NCBI GenBank assembly: GCA_964423665.1
Contig: CAYRFX010000004.1
Location: 1 to 63,972 of the forward strand
From: HGM04593 sp964423665
GTDB taxonomy: Bacteria > Bacteroidota > Bacteroidia > Bacteroidales > Bacteroidaceae
DNA length: 63,972 nt
Direction: 5' to 3'
The notes under the pieces are model-generated. The model did no database searches and was not told the DNA's origin. It saw only the letters and a list, made by a program, of their open reading frames with translations. This document shows, piece after piece, positions 34,109 through 43,104 of the stretch. The translations under genes and the position numbers were made by a program. Numbering within the stretch: position 1 is the first letter of the stretch; every line of letters begins with the position of its first letter.

Positions 34109-34791
34109 TTTGTATGTGCAATAAATTGTTCTTTCAACCATGCTTCTTGCTCGGCGTGTGTCATATTGCTGTTGTCGAGCAGCAGTGCGTCGTCGGCTTT
34201 CTTCAGCGGGCTCACCTCGCGTGTTTGGTCTATGCGGTCGCGTTCCAACACATTTTCAAGAATTTCGGCATAATCGGGGTTGTCGCCGCGCGCTTTTAAC
34301 TCATCGTATCGGCGTTGCGCACGCACCTCTGCCGATGCTGTTACAAAAATCTTGAGCTCCGCATCGGGGAATACGGTTGTGCCTATGTCGCGTCCGTCCA
34401 TGACAATGCCTTTTTGCTTGCCCATGCGTCTTTGCTGCTCAACCATCTCGGTGCGTACAAAATCAAGTGCTGCAACACGGCTCACAAGGCGAGATACCTC
34501 CAACGAACGTATCTCGTGTTCCACATTTGTCCCATTGAGAAAGGTTATGGAGTTTTTTGTCTCGGGGTCTGCTTCAAATGTGATATTGATTTTGTCGAGT
34601 TGTTTGCGCAACTCCTCAGTGTCGATATCCCCTCCTTTTATAATACCGTTGCGCAGGCAGTAGAGTGCTACTGCGCGATACATTGCGCCACTGTCGAAAT
34701 AGAGATATCCCACGCTGCGTGCAAGGGCTTTTGCCATAGTGCTTTTGCCACATGATGAAAAGCCGTCTATTGCTATAACAATTTTCTTCAT
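34102..34791 (-). CDS. cmk: cytidylate kinase
   Basis: A 229-residue P-loop kinase for CMP and dCMP. The nucleotide loop GFSSCGKSTMAKALA is at about 10-24; the CMP-binding part contains DSGAMYRAVALYC and the later MDGRDIGTTVFPDA. It is coupled to ispH by overlap and follows porQ by 9 bp. The order porQ-cmk-ispH is known from Porphyromonas and other Bacteroidales. Confidence 0.93.
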   Translation of the reverse strand: MKKIVIAIDGFSSCGKSTMAKALARSVGYLYFDSGAMYRAVALYCLRNGIIKGGDIDTEELRKQLDKINITFEADPETKNSITFLNGTNVEHEIRSLEVSRLVSRVAALDFVRTEMVEQQRRMGKQKGIVMDGRDIGTTVFPDAELKIFVTASAEVRAQRRYDELKARGDNPDYAEILENVLERDRIDQTREVSPLKKADDALLLDNSNMTHAEQEAWLKEQFIAHTKC

Positions 34792-34800
34792 AGTTTCGGT

Positions 34801-35781
34801 TTATAATGAGTATGATACATTGAACAGCAGTGATGACGATGAGACGTGCAGCTTGCTGAACGATGCTCCTATTTTTATTCTTTTAGTATTGAAGCCTGCA
34901 CCGATGCTCATGCCGTCCCAGCTGCTGTTGTCGGTGGAAAGCTCCTTTGTCATGCGATAGTTGTAACCCACTGCGGCGTAGAACTTCTCGCCCAGCAGAA
35001 TATCGGCACCGAATGTGAGATGTTTCAAGAGCTTCTGCCCGAAACCATCTTTGCTGCCATCGGCGTTGTAGAAGTCGTCGTCGCTCCATTTATGCAGGTT
35101 ATTCATGGTAACAGAGAGGCGAATGGGGGCGTGTGACAATCTTTTTGTAAATCCTAATTGCAGGTCGAGTGGCATCTTCTCGGTCTTCTCTTCAAAAGCG
35201 GTAATCTGTGCACCAAGATTTTTGAATACCAGTGAAGCCGAAAAATCTTTCTCTTCGTCATAGTAGTTCAATCCTAAGTCCACACCCAACGCCAATGAAC
35301 TCATAGCATCGTATTTGGAATAAATGAACTTGCCCGCGACACCGCCGCTCCATCGGTCGCTGAAAAGGTAACTGTACACAGCTGCAAATTCCATGTCCTT
35401 AGCATTGAAGGTGCCGGTGTAGATGTTATCCTCGGTATATCCTTGGAACTCTCCATAATCGACATAGCGTGCAATGATGGCACCTGCCGAACGCTCGCCA
35501 AACACGCGATTGTATGCAGCACCGGCAACCTTGCTGTCGCTCATGTAGGTCATGTAGTTTAAGTTCAGGGTGTTGTGTGTTGTGTTTATCAACAATGCGG
35601 GGTTGTGTGCCGCTAATGTTATGTCATCATCTATTATGGAGATGTTGGTGCCACCTAATGCCGCAACGTGCGACGAGAAGGGCAAACGCAGAAAGTTGAA
35701 AGCGATGTCGCCTGTTTGCGCTTTTGGTTGGCAAACAAATGTTGCCAATATAAATAACAATATGTAAAATCTGTGTTTCAC
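34801..35781 (-). CDS. porQ: type IX secretion protein PorQ
   Basis: A 326-residue outer-membrane beta-barrel with a signal peptide (MKHRFYILLFILATFVCQPKA). FNFLRLPFSSHVAALGGTNI and AHNPALL near the N-terminus match PorQ. PorQ belongs to the PorU-V-Q-Z surface complex that removes sorting tails and attaches cargo. Its place upstream of cmk and ispH agrees with known por gene order. TATCTTCG at 35826-35833 on the minus strand may be its -7 box. Confidence 0.85.
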   Translation of the reverse strand: MKHRFYILLFILATFVCQPKAQTGDIAFNFLRLPFSSHVAALGGTNISIIDDDITLAAHNPALLINTTHNTLNLNYMTYMSDSKVAGAAYNRVFGERSAGAIIARYVDYGEFQGYTEDNIYTGTFNAKDMEFAAVYSYLFSDRWSGGVAGKFIYSKYDAMSSLALGVDLGLNYYDEEKDFSASLVFKNLGAQITAFEEKTEKMPLDLQLGFTKRLSHAPIRLSVTMNNLHKWSDDDFYNADGSKDGFGQKLLKHLTFGADILLGEKFYAAVGYNYRMTKELSTDNSSWDGMSIGAGFNTKRIKIGASFSKLHVSSSSLLFNVSYSL

Positions 35782-36117
35782 TTTGTAGTTCTGTTTCGTG
35801 GTTAATTATGTTTACGAAAGTAGTGCGAAGATAATGCTTTTTTTCTTCTTTCATATATGTTGCAACATAAAATTAAAAGATAAAAAGCACAGGTTGTCAT
35901 AATAAATAACTGAAAAATGAGTTATTTATGATACATAACGCAAAGAAAATCTTTATAAAATAAAAAAAGATGGCTTAAATTGTGTGTATTGAAAAATATT
36001 GTTTATTTTTGCCCATTGGAAAATATAGTTAAAGGTGAGAGCGGAAACAGGCTTGCTTGTTTTTTATGCCGAGTCTTGTCTTATATTTGTTTTTAAGTTA
36101 AAATATTTAATTATCAT
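35782..36117. other. 336-bp divergent promoter region of porQ and tonB
   Basis: It carries TATCTTCG for porQ on the minus strand (35826-35833) and the tonB promoter on the plus strand. The rest is AT-rich with nothing else seen. Confidence 0.45.
35980..36011 (+). promoter_or_regulatory. promoter of tonB
   Basis: TTG (35980-35982), a 21-bp spacer and TATTTTTG (36004-36011). The leader would be about 100 nt and contains a short U-rich tract after AACAGGCTTGC. Confidence 0.5.
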
Positions 36118-36849
36118 ATGAGTACAACAAAAAATCAACAGGCAAATGAGCGCGAGCTTCTTGAAGTGAAGAAAAGCGCGAAGGCGAACCTTGAACAGCA
36201 CAAGACTATATGGCTCTTGATTGGCTATATGATGGTGTTTGCCCTTTTATTTGTGGCTTTCGAATGGACAGCTACCGAGAAAAAACACACAGGTGAGATT
36301 GTGAGTGCAGGTATTCTTCTTGAAGAGGAAATCATGATTCCTATCACAATGCCCGAGAAAAAGGTTGTTCCTCCTCCTCCCCAGGCAAAACAGATTACCG
36401 AGATTCTTGAAATAGTTGACGATGAGGCTGATATTGAGGAGAGCGAGCTCGCTTCAGTAGAGGAGACCGGTGAGGTTGTTGAGATTTCCGATATCGGCAA
36501 CGTGGTTGTCGAGGAGGTTCCCGAAGAGGAGCCCATCTTGCAGGTGGTAGAGCAGATGCCCGAGTTCCCCGGTGGTATGCAGGCACTTATGAGATATTTG
36601 AAAGATAACATCAACTATCCCCGTATCTCTCGCGAGAATGGTTCACAGGGACGTTCTTTTATAGCTTTCGTTGTAAATACCGACGGTTCGATACAGGATG
36701 TTGAGGTGATGAAGAGCTCAAGCGATGTCTATTTGGACAAAGAGGCTGTTCGCGTGGTAACCGGTATGCCTAAGTGGAATCCCGGAAAGCAGAGTGGCAA
36801 GGCTGTTCGCGTGCGTTTCACATTGCCGGTAACCTTCCGCTTGAAATAA
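36118..36849 (+). CDS. tonB: energy transducer TonB
   Basis: A 243-residue protein. One inner-membrane helix lies near 31-48 (WLLIGYMMVFALLFVAF). A short VPPPP stretch at about 82-86 and a very acidic linker replace the long Pro-Lys region of classical TonB. The C-terminal domain (about 150-243: PEFPGGMQALMRYLKDNI to FTLPVTFRLK) is complete. It couples the proton gradient through ExbBD to outer-membrane receptors; exbB and exbD are not here. Its C-terminal domain closely resembles the first TonB domain of the M56 fusion (the two share GKQSGKAV). Confidence 0.9.
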   Translation: MSTTKNQQANERELLEVKKSAKANLEQHKTIWLLIGYMMVFALLFVAFEWTATEKKHTGEIVSAGILLEEEIMIPITMPEKKVVPPPPQAKQITEILEIVDDEADIEESELASVEETGEVVEISDIGNVVVEEVPEEEPILQVVEQMPEFPGGMQALMRYLKDNINYPRISRENGSQGRSFIAFVVNTDGSIQDVEVMKSSSDVYLDKEAVRVVTGMPKWNPGKQSGKAVRVRFTLPVTFRLK

Positions 36850-36870
36850 TATATAATAAGAATATAGAGA

Positions 36871-36901
36871 GAGGCTGCCCCATGTGTAGCCTCTTTTTTT
36901 T
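36871..36901 (+). terminator. terminator after tonB
   Basis: Stem GAGGCT/AGCCTC with an 11-nt loop and eight T residues. tonB is therefore probably a single-gene transcript. Confidence 0.7.
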
Positions 36902-36925
36902 GAATAACCTGTAAATTTTATATTT

Positions 36926-37900
36926 ATGTATAGTTGGGAACAAGTAAGAGACGAGGTAAACACCTTTATCGAGAATATAAAATTTGAGCGCGAGCCGCTT
37001 GAACTGTATAAGCCTATACGTTACACTATTGCGCAGAGTGGCAAGCGTGTGCGTCCCGTGCTTTGTCTTATGGCATATAATCTTTATAACGACGACATAT
37101 CGCCCGCGCTCTATCCGGCAGTGGCAATGGAAACCTATCACAATTATACTCTTATACACGATGATGTGATGGATCGTGCCGATATACGCCGTGGCAAGCC
37201 CACGGTGTGTGCAAAATGGGGCGATACGGCTGCAATACTCTCGGGCGATACAATGCTTGTCCTTGCTTATGAGTTTCTTGCCCATGCAGCAACTGAGAAG
37301 TTGCCTGCGATGCTTGCTCTCTTCACCGAGACAGCAAAGGAGGTGGGCGACGGGCAGCAGTATGACCTTGACTTCGAGAACCGTGGCGATGTTACCGAGG
37401 CTGAATATATGGAGATGATTCGTCTCAAAACATCGGTGCTCATAGCGGCTTCTTTGAAAATGGGCGGCATTGTGGCAGGGGCATCGGAAAGCGACCTCCA
37501 TAATCTCTATGCCTATGGCGAAACCATGGGGCTTGCCTTCCAGTTGCAGGACGACTTGCTCGATGTTTATGGCGATGCAGCTCTTTTCGGTAAAAAGATT
37601 GGTGGCGACATTCGTTGCAATAAAAAGACCTATTTGCTTATAAAGGCAATGGAGACTGCTTCTCCCGAACAACGCGCGCAGATGAACGCATGGATGGAAG
37701 ATGCCTCATGTGACCCCGACGAAAAGGTTGAATTCTTCACCGGCATCTATAATGAGCTGGGTATAAAGAATATTTGTGAGAAACGTATCGGCGAACTTTT
37801 TGCCAAATGCGACGAATATATAGAGAATCTCTCGGTTGATGCTTCTCGCAAGGTAAATCTTAAAAAGTTTGTAGATTCTCTTCTCAATCGTAACCTATAA
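36926..37900 (+). CDS. polyprenyl diphosphate synthase
   Basis: A 324-residue all-helical trans-prenyltransferase. The first aspartate-rich motif is DDVMD (79-83), followed by RRGKPT; the second is DDLLD near 207-211. It condenses isopentenyl diphosphate units to a long chain, probably for menaquinone or another lipid carrier; chain length cannot be read reliably. It begins a tight run of genes: the next starts 5 bp after its stop. Confidence 0.9.
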   Translation: MYSWEQVRDEVNTFIENIKFEREPLELYKPIRYTIAQSGKRVRPVLCLMAYNLYNDDISPALYPAVAMETYHNYTLIHDDVMDRADIRRGKPTVCAKWGDTAAILSGDTMLVLAYEFLAHAATEKLPAMLALFTETAKEVGDGQQYDLDFENRGDVTEAEYMEMIRLKTSVLIAASLKMGGIVAGASESDLHNLYAYGETMGLAFQLQDDLLDVYGDAALFGKKIGGDIRCNKKTYLLIKAMETASPEQRAQMNAWMEDASCDPDEKVEFFTGIYNELGIKNICEKRIGELFAKCDEYIENLSVDASRKVNLKKFVDSLLNRNL

Positions 37901-37905
37901 AAGAG

Positions 37906-38622
37906 ATGCCATACCGCCGCCTCCCCAAAACAGACCAAGCAAGAATCAGAGCGTTGCGCACCGCCGTTGAGAGCAGTGTGCAGAACGGTGTGTTCACAAA
38001 CGTGCTCTCGCACAACACATACTACAAAGCAAAAACCTTTCTCGAACGTTTCTCGCGCGAGGTGAGCGTATATAAACGCTGCGTTGCCGAGCAATCGACC
38101 AAGCGTGGCAACGAAAAATATGAGGCGGCACTCAAACGTGCGCGTATGTATGTGTCGCATTTCATACAGGTGCTCAGTATGTCCATAATGCGTGGCGAGA
38201 TAGCCCGCAGCAAACGTCCTTATTATGGTCTCCCGCAAGACGAGGATACTACGCCCAACCTCTTCTCCGAGGCTGCTGTGCTTGAATGGGGTACTAAAAT
38301 TATCGAAGGCGAGAGACGTCGCACGGGAGAGGGTGGCGTGCCCATCTATAATCCCACGATGGGGCGTGTCTCCGTGGCATTCGACCTCTTCAAAGAGATG
38401 TACGACAGGCAGCAATCTTTGCAGCAGCGCACGGCAGAGGCTCTGCGCAATATTTCCGATATGCGCTTCGAGGGTGATGAGATTATCTTTGAGGCGTGGG
38501 GCGAGATTGAAAAGGCTTTTGCCGGTTTCACGGGCGAGACACGCATAAAGAAATGTGCCGAGTATGGTGTGATATACTACTATCGCACCAATCGTAAAAG
38601 TGATACACCTGCCGATGAATAA
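37906..38622 (+). CDS. conserved protein of unknown function
   Basis: A 238-residue soluble, basic, mostly helical protein, not recognised. Visible features are a long Arg/Lys-rich helix (KRCVAEQSTKRGNEKYEAAL) and a C-terminal beta-like part (EIIFEAWGEIEKAFAGF). The end overlaps tatD by 8 bp. Its place between a prenyl synthase and tatD suggests shared transcription only. No transfer signs. Confidence 0.65.
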   Translation: MPYRRLPKTDQARIRALRTAVESSVQNGVFTNVLSHNTYYKAKTFLERFSREVSVYKRCVAEQSTKRGNEKYEAALKRARMYVSHFIQVLSMSIMRGEIARSKRPYYGLPQDEDTTPNLFSEAAVLEWGTKIIEGERRRTGEGGVPIYNPTMGRVSVAFDLFKEMYDRQQSLQQRTAEALRNISDMRFEGDEIIFEAWGEIEKAFAGFTGETRIKKCAEYGVIYYYRTNRKSDTPADE

Positions 38623-39397
38623 GTTTGTTGATACCCACACACATCTGTTCTGCGAGGAGTTTCGCGATGATTATGCAGTGGTTATTGAGCGTGCTGTGGC
38701 AAGCGGTGTTACCCGCATGCTGCTTCCTGCAATAGATTATAACTCGCTGCCTGCCATTGAAAAGATATGTGCCGAATATCCCGGAGTATGTTACCCGATG
38801 ATAGGGTTGCATCCCACGGAGATTGGCGATGACTATAAGCAACAGCTGTTGGCAATAGATGGTGTGTTGCGCGAGGAGAATAATTTTGTGGCAATAGGTG
38901 AAGCAGGGCTCGATTTTTATTGGAGCGAGGAGCATCGTAACGAGCAGTTTGAAGTGTTCGATGTTCATTTGCAGTGGGCTTGCCACACGGGGCTGCCCAT
39001 TGTCATACATTCACGCAACGCATTTGTGGAGTTGGCTGATGTAATGGAAAAATACCGCTCGGCAGGGGTTACGGGCGTTTTTCATTGTTTCTCAGGCACA
39101 GCAGATGAGGCTGCCTGCCTTCTTTCGCACGAAGGCTTTTATCTTGGCGTGGGTGGGGTTCTCACCTTCAAAAATTCGGGGCTTGCTACGGCTCTTGCCG
39201 CAGTGCCGTTGGAACGCATCGTCCTTGAAACCGATTCGCCCTATCTCGCCCCGGTTCCCCATCGCGGCAAGCGTAACGAAAGTGCATATATCCCTTTGGT
39301 AGCAGCTCGTCTTGCACAAATATACGGCTGCACGGTGGAGGAGGTGGCGCGTGTCACCACCGAAAATGTTTGCCGTCTGTTTCCTTTGATAAAATAA
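38615..39397 (+). CDS. tatD: TatD family metal-dependent hydrolase
   Basis: A 260-residue TIM-barrel hydrolase. Metal ligands are in VDTHTH (start), GEAGLDF, the His of VIHSRNA, FHCFSGT and LETDSPYL. TatD enzymes act as 3'-5' exonucleases or D-aminoacyl-tRNA deacylases in DNA repair and quality control. The ATG giving MNKFVDTHTH is chosen over a GTG 15 bp upstream, because family members begin close to the first metal motif. Confidence 0.88.
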   Translation: MNKFVDTHTHLFCEEFRDDYAVVIERAVASGVTRMLLPAIDYNSLPAIEKICAEYPGVCYPMIGLHPTEIGDDYKQQLLAIDGVLREENNFVAIGEAGLDFYWSEEHRNEQFEVFDVHLQWACHTGLPIVIHSRNAFVELADVMEKYRSAGVTGVFHCFSGTADEAACLLSHEGFYLGVGGVLTFKNSGLATALAAVPLERIVLETDSPYLAPVPHRGKRNESAYIPLVAARLAQIYGCTVEEVARVTTENVCRLFPLIK

Positions 39398-39409
39398 TTG
39401 TAGAAGAAT

Positions 39410-40474
39410 ATGAACACCGATAATATTGAAATTTTTGCAGGTGCACCGAAGCCCATTATTGTTGCGGGTCCTTGCAGTGCCGAGAGTGAAGAACAGGTGA
39501 TGGCTGTCGCTGCTGATTTGGCAGCAGCCGGTGTAACACTTTTCCGTGCCGGAATATGGAAACCCCGCACTCGTCCGGGCTGCTTTGAAGGGATTGGTTC
39601 CCCAGGTTTGCAGTGGCTTGCTCGCGTGAAGAGGGAGCTTGATATGCCGGTGGCGACAGAGGTCGCTACGGCTGCACATGTGGAGGCTGCTTTGAGTGCA
39701 GGTGTCGATTTGTTGTGGGTGGGCGCACGCACCACCACCAACCCTTTTGCCGTTCAAGAGGTTGCCGATGCTTTGCGTGGCGTGGATATTCCCGTGCTTG
39801 TGAAGAATCCGGTGAACCCCGATCTTGAACTTTGGATAGGGGCTTTTGAACGTTTGAATAACAGTGGTGTTACCCGCTTGGGCGCTATACACCGTGGTTT
39901 CTCCTCCTATGGCGAGAAAATCTTTCGCAACTCGCCGCAGTGGCAAATCCCTCTGGAACTTAAAAACCGCTTGCCTCAGTTGCCCATAATATGTGACCCC
40001 AGCCACATTGCCGGCAAGCGTGAGCTTGTTATGCCACTCTCGCAGCAGGCTATGGACCTTAATCTCGATGGTCTTATGGTTGAGGTGCACTGTAATCCAT
40101 CTTGCGCGTTGAGCGACGCTCGTCAGCAGCTAACACCTGCCGAGCTCTCTGCGATGCTCGAAAAGCTTGTGCATCGTTCTTCTGCGGGCGATACATCGCA
40201 TTTTGCTGCCCATCGCGAGCGTCTCGATGCTATTGATGACGAACTTATCCGCCTGCTTGCCCGTCGCATGGAGATTGTGCGTGAGATTGGCGAGCTTAAA
40301 AAAGAGAAGGGGCTCACTGTGTTCCAGCCTTTCCGTTACAAAGAGACTATGGAACGTTGTGCCGCGCTCAGTGTGAATCATAAATTAGATGTGGAGGCTG
40401 TAAAGGACGTTTTTGAAGCTATTCACTCCGAGAGCATACGTCAGCAGCTTTGCATTGTAAACGATAATAACTAA
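39410..40474 (+). CDS. DAHP synthase fused to chorismate mutase
   Basis: A 354-residue two-domain enzyme. Residues 1 to about 260 are a class I-beta 3-deoxy-7-phosphoheptulonate synthase (IIVAGPCSAESEEQ at 16-29, RAGIWKPRTRPG, ICDPSHIAGKR), the first step of the shikimate pathway. Residues about 268-354 are an AroQ-type chorismate mutase (RERLDAIDDELIRLLARRME). In such fusions the mutase domain binds prephenate or chorismate and gives feedback control. It starts 12 bp after tatD and is followed by the ABC importer genes after 5 bp. Confidence 0.9.
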   Translation: MNTDNIEIFAGAPKPIIVAGPCSAESEEQVMAVAADLAAAGVTLFRAGIWKPRTRPGCFEGIGSPGLQWLARVKRELDMPVATEVATAAHVEAALSAGVDLLWVGARTTTNPFAVQEVADALRGVDIPVLVKNPVNPDLELWIGAFERLNNSGVTRLGAIHRGFSSYGEKIFRNSPQWQIPLELKNRLPQLPIICDPSHIAGKRELVMPLSQQAMDLNLDGLMVEVHCNPSCALSDARQQLTPAELSAMLEKLVHRSSAGDTSHFAAHRERLDAIDDELIRLLARRMEIVREIGELKKEKGLTVFQPFRYKETMERCAALSVNHKLDVEAVKDVFEAIHSESIRQQLCIVNDNN

Positions 40475-40479
40475 GATTC

Positions 40480-41628
40480 ATGCACAGTATCCTCTCATCG
40501 GTGAAACTCCTTTGCTATGCGGCAATCCTCTCTGTACCTCTGATAATAGGTGGCTGCGGGGACAGAGTGGCGCATGCGGGTGATTGTTTCAATGGGGATA
40601 CGATAGCCTTGCAATATTCCCGCCTGTTGCAGATTGTGGAGTGTGATAGTTTTACTATTGCAGACATCAAGAATCCGTGGGGTAGTGGTCTCTTGCATCG
40701 TTACGTTCTTGTGCCGCGCAACTCTCCTCTGCCGTGTAAAATGCCGGGTGGAACCGTGTTGCGCACCCCTCTTGAAAACATGCTGCTCTTTTCCACCGTA
40801 CACACCCACCTGATGGGGACGCTTGGTGTGCCCTCCTCCATTGGCGGGGTGTGCGATTCGCGTTACATGCTTTCCTCTTTCATTCATGAACGAATAGCCG
40901 ATGGGGCAGTGAAGGAGTGTGGCAGCTCACTCAACGTAGATGTGGAGAGGGTGGTGCAGCTCGCGCCCTCGGCAATATTGGTGTTGCCGTTTGAGAATGG
41001 TGGGTATGGCAAAATTGAAAATCTCCCCTATCCCATAGTGGAGTGTGCCGAATATATGGAAAATTCGCCCCTTGCAGCTGCCGAGTGGGTGTGTTTTTAT
41101 GGTCGCTTGGTGGGGCGTGCCACAGTTGCCGATTCTCTCTTTTCTGTTGTTTGTAAAAATGTTGAAGAGTTGCGCTCTCTTGTCGTCAATGTTGAAGAAC
41201 GCCCCACGCTCATGTGTGAGCTCAAGAGTAGTTCGGCGTGGTATGTCCCTGCTGGCGAGAGTACCATGGGACAGATGTACCGAATGGCGGGAGCCGATTA
41301 TCTCTTTGCCCATTGTGCGGGTAGCGGTTCTGTTCCTCTTTCGTTTGAGACTGTGTTGAGCCGTGCTGCAAACGCTGATGTGTGGCTTATGAAATATAAT
41401 TCCGTGACAGAGAAGAGTTATTCTTCGTTGCTTGCCGATTTTGCAGGATATGCCCATTTCAAGCCCTTCAAGGAGCGGGAAATTTACACTTGCAACACGG
41501 GGCGTAAACCTTTCTTCGAGGAGACCCCTTTCCGCCCCGATATTCTGTTGCGCGAGCTCATCGCAATCTTTTATCCACAGTTGTTACCCTCTTATGAATT
41601 AAGATACTATGAAAAGATGCAAGAGTAG
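40480..41628 (+). CDS. ABC importer substrate-binding lipoprotein (BtuF/FhuD-like)
   Basis: A 382-residue lipoprotein with lipobox LIIGGC (Cys26). The two-lobed fold of metal-chelate and cobalamin binding proteins is seen: an N-lobe (VVQLAPSAILVLPFE), a long linking helix and a C-lobe (AANADVWLMKYNS). The ligand may be an iron chelate, haem or cobalamin. The last 20 bp overlap the permease gene, so the two are translationally coupled. Confidence 0.8.
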   Translation: MHSILSSVKLLCYAAILSVPLIIGGCGDRVAHAGDCFNGDTIALQYSRLLQIVECDSFTIADIKNPWGSGLLHRYVLVPRNSPLPCKMPGGTVLRTPLENMLLFSTVHTHLMGTLGVPSSIGGVCDSRYMLSSFIHERIADGAVKECGSSLNVDVERVVQLAPSAILVLPFENGGYGKIENLPYPIVECAEYMENSPLAAAEWVCFYGRLVGRATVADSLFSVVCKNVEELRSLVVNVEERPTLMCELKSSSAWYVPAGESTMGQMYRMAGADYLFAHCAGSGSVPLSFETVLSRAANADVWLMKYNSVTEKSYSSLLADFAGYAHFKPFKEREIYTCNTGRKPFFEETPFRPDILLRELIAIFYPQLLPSYELRYYEKMQE

Positions 41629-42637
41629 TGCTGTATTGCTTTTTGCGGGGTGGGGTACGTTATTGCTCATTCTGTTTGCTGCCAACCTTTTTTGGGGTTC
41701 GGTGAATATTCCGTTGCATGCTGTGGCTGATATCCTCACAGGTGGCGATGCCGGTAACGAGGGCTGGCGGCTTATTCTGTTGCAAACCCGCTTGCCACAG
41801 GCTGTTACGGCTCTTTTGGCAGGCATGGCATTGTCGGTGGCGGGTCTTCTGTTGCAGACACTCTTCAATAATCCGTTGGCAGGTCCCGAGGTGTTGGGAA
41901 TAAACAGTGGTGCGGGTTTGGGGGTGGCTGTGGTTATGCTGCTGATGCAAGGGGCTTTTGTTGCAGGTGTAGGCGGCTATCTTGCTGTGCTTGCCGGTGC
42001 ATTTGCCGGTGCGTTGCTCATTATCGGGGTGGTGCTTTTGCTCTCCCGTCTGCTTGCTAATAATATCTATTTGCTCATAGCGGGCTTGGCAATAAGCTAT
42101 CTTACATCTTCGGTAATCTCTATCCTCAACTATTTTGCCACAGCCGAGGGTGTCCACTCTTATCTTATCTGGGGAATGGGTAGCTTTGGGGCTGTTTCAA
42201 TGGCACAATTACCCTTCTATTCGGCAATATTGTTGCTTGTACTTGTTGCAGCTCTGTTGCTTGTGAAGCCGCTTAATGCCTTGTTGCTTGGCGACTATTA
42301 TGCCATTAACCTTGGAATAAATGTTAAGCGTGTGCGTGGTGCTTTGCTGCTCATCGTGGGGTTGCTCACCGCTACGGTTACCGCCTTTTGCGGTCCGGTG
42401 GCTTTTGTAGGGCTTGCTGTCCCTCATCTTGCACGTTTGGCGGTGGGCACAAGCAATCATCGTCGCCTCTTGCCTGTAACCATGCTGCTGGGTGGTGCTG
42501 TAACGCTTGCCTGCAACCTCATCTGCCAGCTGCCCGGGGAGAGCGGTCTTCTGCCATTAGGTGCCATAACCCCGCTTATAGGTGCTCCGGTAATTATCTA
42601 TGTGGTGCTCAAGGAGCGTTTTATGGGCGGGAAATAA
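41609..42637 (+). CDS. FecCD/BtuC-type ABC permease
   Basis: A 342-residue membrane protein with about ten helices. RLPQAVTALLAGMALSVAG, then NNPLAGPEVLGINSGA are the classic FecCD signatures; CGPVAFVGLAVPHLAR lies in the C-terminal third. It forms the pore for the adjacent binding protein. No ATPase gene follows: the next sequence is the RNA region. A partner ATPase must be encoded elsewhere. Confidence 0.9.
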   Translation: MKRCKSSAVLLFAGWGTLLLILFAANLFWGSVNIPLHAVADILTGGDAGNEGWRLILLQTRLPQAVTALLAGMALSVAGLLLQTLFNNPLAGPEVLGINSGAGLGVAVVMLLMQGAFVAGVGGYLAVLAGAFAGALLIIGVVLLLSRLLANNIYLLIAGLAISYLTSSVISILNYFATAEGVHSYLIWGMGSFGAVSMAQLPFYSAILLLVLVAALLLVKPLNALLLGDYYAINLGINVKRVRGALLLIVGLLTATVTAFCGPVAFVGLAVPHLARLAVGTSNHRRLLPVTMLLGGAVTLACNLICQLPGESGLLPLGAITPLIGAPVIIYVVLKERFMGGK

Positions 42638-42709
42638 CAGATTTCCGTAAAGGGAGTAAATCCCATATAATTATCGAAGAAGAATATTTATAAGATTAAC
42701 AAATGATTT

Positions 42710-42741
42710 TTTGTTAATTGAGGATTATTTGTTTATATTTG
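42710..42741 (+). promoter_or_regulatory. promoter of the candidate RNA
   Basis: TTTG (42710-42713), a 20-bp spacer and TATATTTG (42734-42741): full consensus. Transcription would start near 42748. Confidence 0.6.
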
Positions 42742-42747
42742 CAGTTA

Positions 42748-43041
42748 ATTGTGAATATAGTGCCTTGTTGGCGTGTGTTGCCGGCATGGAACTATGTTCT
42801 CGATTAAGCCACTTTTGTGGCACGACATACAAAAATAGCGCATTAGCTTTACTTTCTTACTGATGGAGGCGTTAGCCTCGGCAGGGCATTTGTCCTTGTC
42901 AAACTTGGCGGTTTATTAGAGAAAGAATAGTAGCAAAGTTGATGTCCGCGCTGTGTTTACGGCGTGGGCGATTTGCATATCTTTCTTTCGGGTACGCCAA
43001 GACCTCATCAGTGGATAATGTGAGTTGTCCACGTTTTTTTT
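42748..43041 (+). ncRNA. candidate structured RNA of about 290 nt
   Basis: The ends are closed by TTGGCGT (42768-42774) with ACGCCAA (42994-43000). Inside are hairpins GCCAC-TTTT-GTGGC (42808-42821) and GAGGC-GTTA-GCCTC (42866-42879), and a long hairpin at 42920-42986: AGAAAGA/TCTTTCT, GCAAA/TTTGC, then 11 continuous pairs (42944-42954 with 42959-42969) around a GTTT loop. An intrinsic terminator follows. I do not recognise the family. Core motifs of RNase P, tmRNA, SRP RNA and the cobalamin riboswitch are absent. It could be a free small RNA or, if terminator read-through is regulated, a leader of the glycosidase gene. Confidence 0.55.
43011..43041 (+). terminator. intrinsic terminator of the candidate RNA
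   Basis: An 8-bp stem (GTGGATAA with TTGTCCAC, one G-T pair), 6-nt loop and eight T residues. It lies 64 bp before the glycosidase ATG. Confidence 0.75.
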
Positions 43042-43104
43042 GTAACATATTCATAGGCGATTTTGTTTTACGAGGCTTGAAATACTAACCTAAATATTAA
43101 TAAC

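Larger units (their letters stand above)
42638..43104. other. 467-bp gene-free region with an RNA gene
   Basis: It holds a full promoter, a candidate structured RNA, its terminator and a 60-bp AT-rich leader before the glycosidase gene. No open frame of note. Confidence 0.6.

Noticed and set aside
42748..43041. Cobalamin riboswitch, suggested by the BtuC-type gene upstream and GCCAC-type stem
   Set aside because: The B12 box and the other conserved boxes are missing and the gene after it is a glycosidase.
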